Positions 60,829-64,000 of a stretch of DNA of 64,000 bases are shown piece by piece. Within the stretch, counting starts at the first letter, position 1, and every line of letters begins with the position of its first letter. The notes below the pieces were generated by a model. The model was given only the letters and a program-made list of their open reading frames with translations. It searched no databases and was not told the DNA's origin. The translations under genes were made by a program, and so were the position numbers. Origin of the DNA: Lacticaseibacillus manihotivorans DSM 13343 = JCM 12514 (GTDB taxonomy: Bacteria; Bacillota; Bacilli; Lactobacillales; Lactobacillaceae); assembly GCF_001435035.1 (NCBI RefSeq), contig NZ_AZEU01000134.1, forward strand, positions 1 through 64,000. The letters are read 5' to 3'.

Positions 60829-62349
60829 ATGATGGAACCATTTGAAGAATCAAACTTACTGTATCAAGAAGAAATTTCGAACCTCAATCCGGATCGGATT
60901 ATGAAGTTCATTTTTCACCATCACGAATATCAGCTTCCACGATTGAAAAAGCTCGACCGATATTACAAAGGCCAGAATGAGGGCATTCTAAGTCCGCCAT
61001 CGCGGCGTATTGAAACCGGCAAGTCAGACCATCGAGCTGTTCATTCATTCGGCAAGTACATTGCTGATTTTCAGACGGCATACTCCGTTGGTAATCCGGT
61101 AAATGTAAAGCTTGAAAATGATGACAAGCGGATCGACCAGATTACGCAAGTGAACGACTTTGACGCGCTTAACTATGATTTATTTCTTGATATGACACGC
61201 TACGGGCGCGCATACGAGTATGTTTACTACGGCAGTGATTCAATTGAACATTGCGTACGCTTGGACCCACTTGATACGTTCGTCATCTATTCGCTTGATG
61301 TCGATCCGCAACCAATCATGGCTGTTCGGTACCATTCAGTTGAATTGGTTGACGATAACAACAAGACAATTATTGACATCATTCCAGAAACATGGACAGC
61401 AACGGAGCATGATGTGTACAAGCCGACAACAGTCGATGGCTCAATGTACTTAGATCACAGCGACATTATTCGCGTGTTTCCCGTTGTTGAGTATGACAAC
61501 AACCGATTCCGCACAGGTGACTTCGAACATGTGATCTCACTGATTGACCTATACGATTCGGCACAGTCAGACACAGCGAATTACATGACCGACCTGAATG
61601 ATGCGTTGTTAGTTATTAGCGGCGATATTGACGCTCTATTCAACGGTAGCACGCTGATGAGCGGTGTTGACCCAAGCGATCCTGAGGCAATGAAAAAGCT
61701 CGCACAGGATAAACTGGAATTGATTAAGGAACAGAAAGACGCCAACATGCTGTTGCTCAAGTCGCGAATGACAGCAACAGGACAACAGACGAGTGTTGAC
61801 GCAAAGTATATCAATAAAGAGTATGACGTTAGTGGCACCGAAGCATACAAGAAACGTGTAGCGGAGGACATTCACAAGTTCAGCCACACACCGGACCTAA
61901 CCGATAGCAACTTTGCTTCAAACGTTTCCGGTGTAGCTATGAAATACAAACTACTTGGCACCGTCGAGCTGGCGGCAATCAAGCGGAGAATGTTTGAAAA
62001 GTCATTATATCGGCGATATTCAATTATTGCGGCTCTTGATAGTAGCGTTTCAGGTGGCATGAAAACGGATCCTAACACGATTCAATTCACGTTCCGGGAT
62101 AACTTGCCAACAGACGACATCACTCAGATTCAAGCACTTGTTGCTGCGGGTGCGACATTGCCACAAGAGTATCTATACCGATTCGCACCTGGTATCACTG
62201 ACCCGCAAGAGGTTACTGATATGATTGCCAAACAACGAGCAGATAGTGACTACAGTGAGGACTTGACGACCAATGACGAAAACACCCAAGGAACGGATCA
62301 AAGCGTTCGCGGACAAGCAAGACAAGCAACACCGCCAGATAGCAAGTGA
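60829..62349 (+). CDS. Phage portal protein (SPP1 gp6-like)
   Basis: A 506-aa portal protein of the PF05133 family: the N-terminal YYKGQNEGIL and YIADFQTAYSVGNPVNV blocks and DLNDALLVISGD in the crown region are typical. ATG doublet at 60829/60832 after GGATTGAGGTGAC. It forms the ring through which DNA enters. Confidence 0.92.
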   Translation: MMEPFEESNLLYQEEISNLNPDRIMKFIFHHHEYQLPRLKKLDRYYKGQNEGILSPPSRRIETGKSDHRAVHSFGKYIADFQTAYSVGNPVNVKLENDDKRIDQITQVNDFDALNYDLFLDMTRYGRAYEYVYYGSDSIEHCVRLDPLDTFVIYSLDVDPQPIMAVRYHSVELVDDNNKTIIDIIPETWTATEHDVYKPTTVDGSMYLDHSDIIRVFPVVEYDNNRFRTGDFEHVISLIDLYDSAQSDTANYMTDLNDALLVISGDIDALFNGSTLMSGVDPSDPEAMKKLAQDKLELIKEQKDANMLLLKSRMTATGQQTSVDAKYINKEYDVSGTEAYKKRVAEDIHKFSHTPDLTDSNFASNVSGVAMKYKLLGTVELAAIKRRMFEKSLYRRYSIIAALDSSVSGGMKTDPNTIQFTFRDNLPTDDITQIQALVAAGATLPQEYLYRFAPGITDPQEVTDMIAKQRADSDYSEDLTTNDENTQGTDQSVRGQARQATPPDSK

Positions 62350-63082
62350 TGTTGCCAAGTACACGGCGGCATTTATGGCGTTCTGGTATGCATTCAACGA
62401 GAAGCACGAAAACTATACACATGCTGACGACTCGCGCTACTATGATCCTGAATTGAAAGAACAAGTCGATAGAGATGCGCAAGAGGCCGGAGTTAAACAG
62501 AAATCAGTTGCCAACAACGATGAACTGCTGTCATACGCGGCCTACGTTTACGCAACGGCAGTGGCGATTAAAGTCGCTGATTATATCGGCACCACTCTTG
62601 GCGATTTGGTAAAACAGACTGCCAAGCTTGGATCATCAATTTACGGCAAGACAATCAAGCCTGACCTATCAATCGTGGATGAACTTCTTGACGGCGTTAA
62701 ATGGAGCGACCGCATTTGGTCTAATCAAGATGCTTTGCGTAATGACCTTAAAAAGATGATGAAGAATGCACTACTGACGCACAGCAATCCAATCACACAA
62801 AGCCCAGCGCTTCGTAAAAAATTCGGCGTCATGAAATATCAGTCGGACAGAATCATTCGAACCGAGAGTGACCGCGTCATGGCACACCAAAGCGTTGTGA
62901 ACGCACGCGATGCTGGCTACAAGAAAGTTACTTGGGTGATTAACTCCGGTGCATGTGACATCTGCTTGCAACACAGCGGAGAAGTATACACGTTGAAGCA
63001 AGCTGATGGTATGATACCGGCACACCCCAACTGCCTTTGCTCATGGGCAGCATATGATTCCGGCGATGAAGTGGACGAATAA
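62273..63082 (+). CDS. Minor head protein (SPP1 gp7/MuF-like)
   Basis: A 269-aa protein overlapping the portal gene by 77 bases. The C-terminal Phage_Mu_F block is IIRTESDRVMAHQSVVNARD, then WVINSGACDICLQHSGEVY and IPAHPNCLCSW with conserved Cys residues. Confidence 0.9.
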   Translation: MTKTPKERIKAFADKQDKQHRQIASDVAKYTAAFMAFWYAFNEKHENYTHADDSRYYDPELKEQVDRDAQEAGVKQKSVANNDELLSYAAYVYATAVAIKVADYIGTTLGDLVKQTAKLGSSIYGKTIKPDLSIVDELLDGVKWSDRIWSNQDALRNDLKKMMKNALLTHSNPITQSPALRKKFGVMKYQSDRIIRTESDRVMAHQSVVNARDAGYKKVTWVINSGACDICLQHSGEVYTLKQADGMIPAHPNCLCSWAAYDSGDEVDE

Positions 63083-63135
63083 CATGTGACCTGAGCAAGT
63101 CCCTAAACCGCTCAAAAATAATAGCGTGAAGTGAA

Positions 63136-63190
63136 AGACGTGTGATCGTGGCTGGGCCTTATGGCGTGGCTGGGATCGTTTAGCACGTCT
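63136..63190. repeat. Hairpin with internal repeat between head genes
   Basis: AGACGTG at 63136-63142 pairs with CACGTCT at 63184-63190, continued by GATC/GATC. Inside, CGTGGCTGGG occurs twice. It lies in the ~140-base gap before the scaffold gene and may set transcript levels or be a weak terminator. Confidence 0.6.
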
Positions 63191-63221
63191 ATTTGTTTTG
63201 GGCTAAACAGGAGGAACCATC

Positions 63222-63749
63222 ATGGCAGAAGAAACACAAACTCAGGAAGAAGTCAAGACAACTGAAGAGCCAACCACATATACGCAGGCTCAGCTTGACA
63301 GCGAGGCCGATAAGCGTGCAGCTAAGGCGCTGGAAACAGCCAAGGCGAAGTGGGAAGCAGAACAGGCTAAGGCGCTTGAGGACGCAAAGAGTGAAGGCGC
63401 GCGGCTTGCTAAGATGTCGGCCGATGAGAAAGCACAAGAACTGGAAAAACAACGTCAAGCAGCCTTAGACAAACGTGAGGCTGAACTCAATCAGCGCGAA
63501 CTGTCCGCAAGCACGAAGTCGTTACTCGTTGATAAAGGACTGCCAACTGATTTTGCCGGTTCTCTGGTTGCGTTGGGTGACGCTGACAAGATTAAGGATG
63601 CTGTTGAGAACATTCAAAAGACAATTCAGGAAACGGTCAACAAGCAAGTTGAGGCCAAACTGCAAACCGACCCGCCTAAGAATGGTGCTTCTGCCCTTGA
63701 TGGTGCTGATGATCCATTCAAGAAAATCATGGCACAATACAAAAAATAG
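63222..63749 (+). CDS. Capsid scaffold protein (DUF4355)
   Basis: A 175-aa protein with Glu/Thr-rich start, a long coiled coil (residues ~25-95, with AAKALETAKAKWEAEQAKAL) and the C-terminal GLPTDFAGSLVALGDADKI block of DUF4355 scaffolds. ATG follows AGGAGGAACC. It directly precedes the capsid gene. Confidence 0.9.
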   Translation: MAEETQTQEEVKTTEEPTTYTQAQLDSEADKRAAKALETAKAKWEAEQAKALEDAKSEGARLAKMSADEKAQELEKQRQAALDKREAELNQRELSASTKSLLVDKGLPTDFAGSLVALGDADKIKDAVENIQKTIQETVNKQVEAKLQTDPPKNGASALDGADDPFKKIMAQYKK

Positions 63750-63762
63750 GAGGTAGCTATCA

Positions 63763-64000
63763 TGGCTACAGAAAACAACGATTTACCAGTACGTCTTTAT
63801 CAGAAACAATTCATCGGTTTAATGCAAACCGTATTCGGTGTTCAAAGCACTTTCACTCCAACGTTCGGTGCGCTCCAAGCACTCGATGCTGTTCAAAACA
63901 ATGCAATCGCATTCAGCGTTAAGGCAAATGACGTTCCGGTTGCTGTTGGCACTTACAACACTGACGCTGACGTGGCATTTGGTTCTGGCACAAGCAATTC
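63763..64000 (+). CDS. Major capsid protein, N-terminal part
   Basis: The frame is open to the window end. ATG follows AGGAGGTAGCTATC. The first ~79 residues (PVRLYQKQFIGLMQTVFGVQ, then FGALQALDAVQNNAIAF) fit a phage major head protein placed after the scaffold gene. Confidence 0.85.

Larger units (their letters stand above)
42626..64000. mobile_element. Temperate siphophage prophage, left part
   Basis: From the 3' end of tRNA-Leu onwards the gene order is that of a lactobacillus temperate siphophage: integrase, lysogeny switch, recombination, replication, early small genes, late regulator, terminase, portal, head genes. The tail, lysis genes and right attachment site lie beyond the window. 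The tRNA 3' end probably holds the left attachment core, but the second copy cannot be seen. No disrupted gene was found in it. Confidence 0.95.

Overview
The window comes from a low-to-middle GC Gram-positive lactic acid bacterium, most likely Lacticaseibacillus or a close relative in Lactobacillaceae. The signs are strong AAGGAGG ribosome sites with frequent GTG and TTG starts, a beta-glucoside PTS operon with LicT-type antitermination, a Mn2+ riboswitch in front of a P-type ATPase, an NH3-dependent NadE, and a siphophage-type prophage with lactobacillus-phage families (DUF1642, YopX, ArpU). This is inferred from gene content, not from a database search.

Region 1 (1-16.6 kb) looks like a defence island that is partly intact and partly ruined. 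After the 3' end of a CopB-type copper ATPase and a fragment of a pRiA4b ORF-3-like gene come two tandem paralogous genes of unknown function on the minus strand. Next is an orphan ~400-nt RNA with its own promoter and terminator that I cannot assign to a family. It is followed by a small SRA-domain protein without a visible nuclease and a complete, overlapping four-gene Wadjet-type operon (jetA-jetB-jetC-jetD). This is an SMC/MukBEF-like anti-plasmid system with a short Toprim JetD. Downstream are a type I toxin-antitoxin locus, a leftover piece of a second jetD, a ruined brxL (BREX), an intact Mrr-type restriction enzyme, two frameshifted unknown genes and a frameshifted truncated pRiA4b ORF-3-like gene.

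Region 2 (16.6-42.5 kb) is mostly metabolic chromosome. It holds a GtrA-family membrane protein, a class III aminotransferase/phospho-lyase with an overlapping APH-fold kinase, and a luciferase-like oxidoreductase behind a palindromic operator. An MFS transporter is killed by three in-frame stops. ahpC-ahpF sits behind a PerR-like box. An amidohydrolase is cut by a decayed IS605-type tnpB element. The licT-bglP-phospho-beta-glucosidase operon has two RAT/terminator switches, and its glucosidase is frameshifted. Then come a 760-aa pRiA4b ORF-3-like protein, PspC, NadE, the Mn2+ riboswitch and ATPase, a second unassigned structured RNA, an ABC transporter of the ABC_sub_bind type, a SprT-like protein and a GNAT acetyltransferase.

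Region 3 (42.5 kb to the end) starts with tRNA-Leu(AAG), which is the likely attachment site. A temperate siphophage prophage follows and runs out of the window: integrase, lysogeny switch (CI-like/Cro-like), antirepressor, recombination (Gam-like, ERF, SSB), replication initiation, two DNA methyltransferases, many small early proteins in overlapping chains, ArpU late regulator, a tRNA-like element, terminase, portal, minor head protein, scaffold and the start of the major capsid gene. The prophage reading frames look intact, whereas about ten chromosomal genes are broken.
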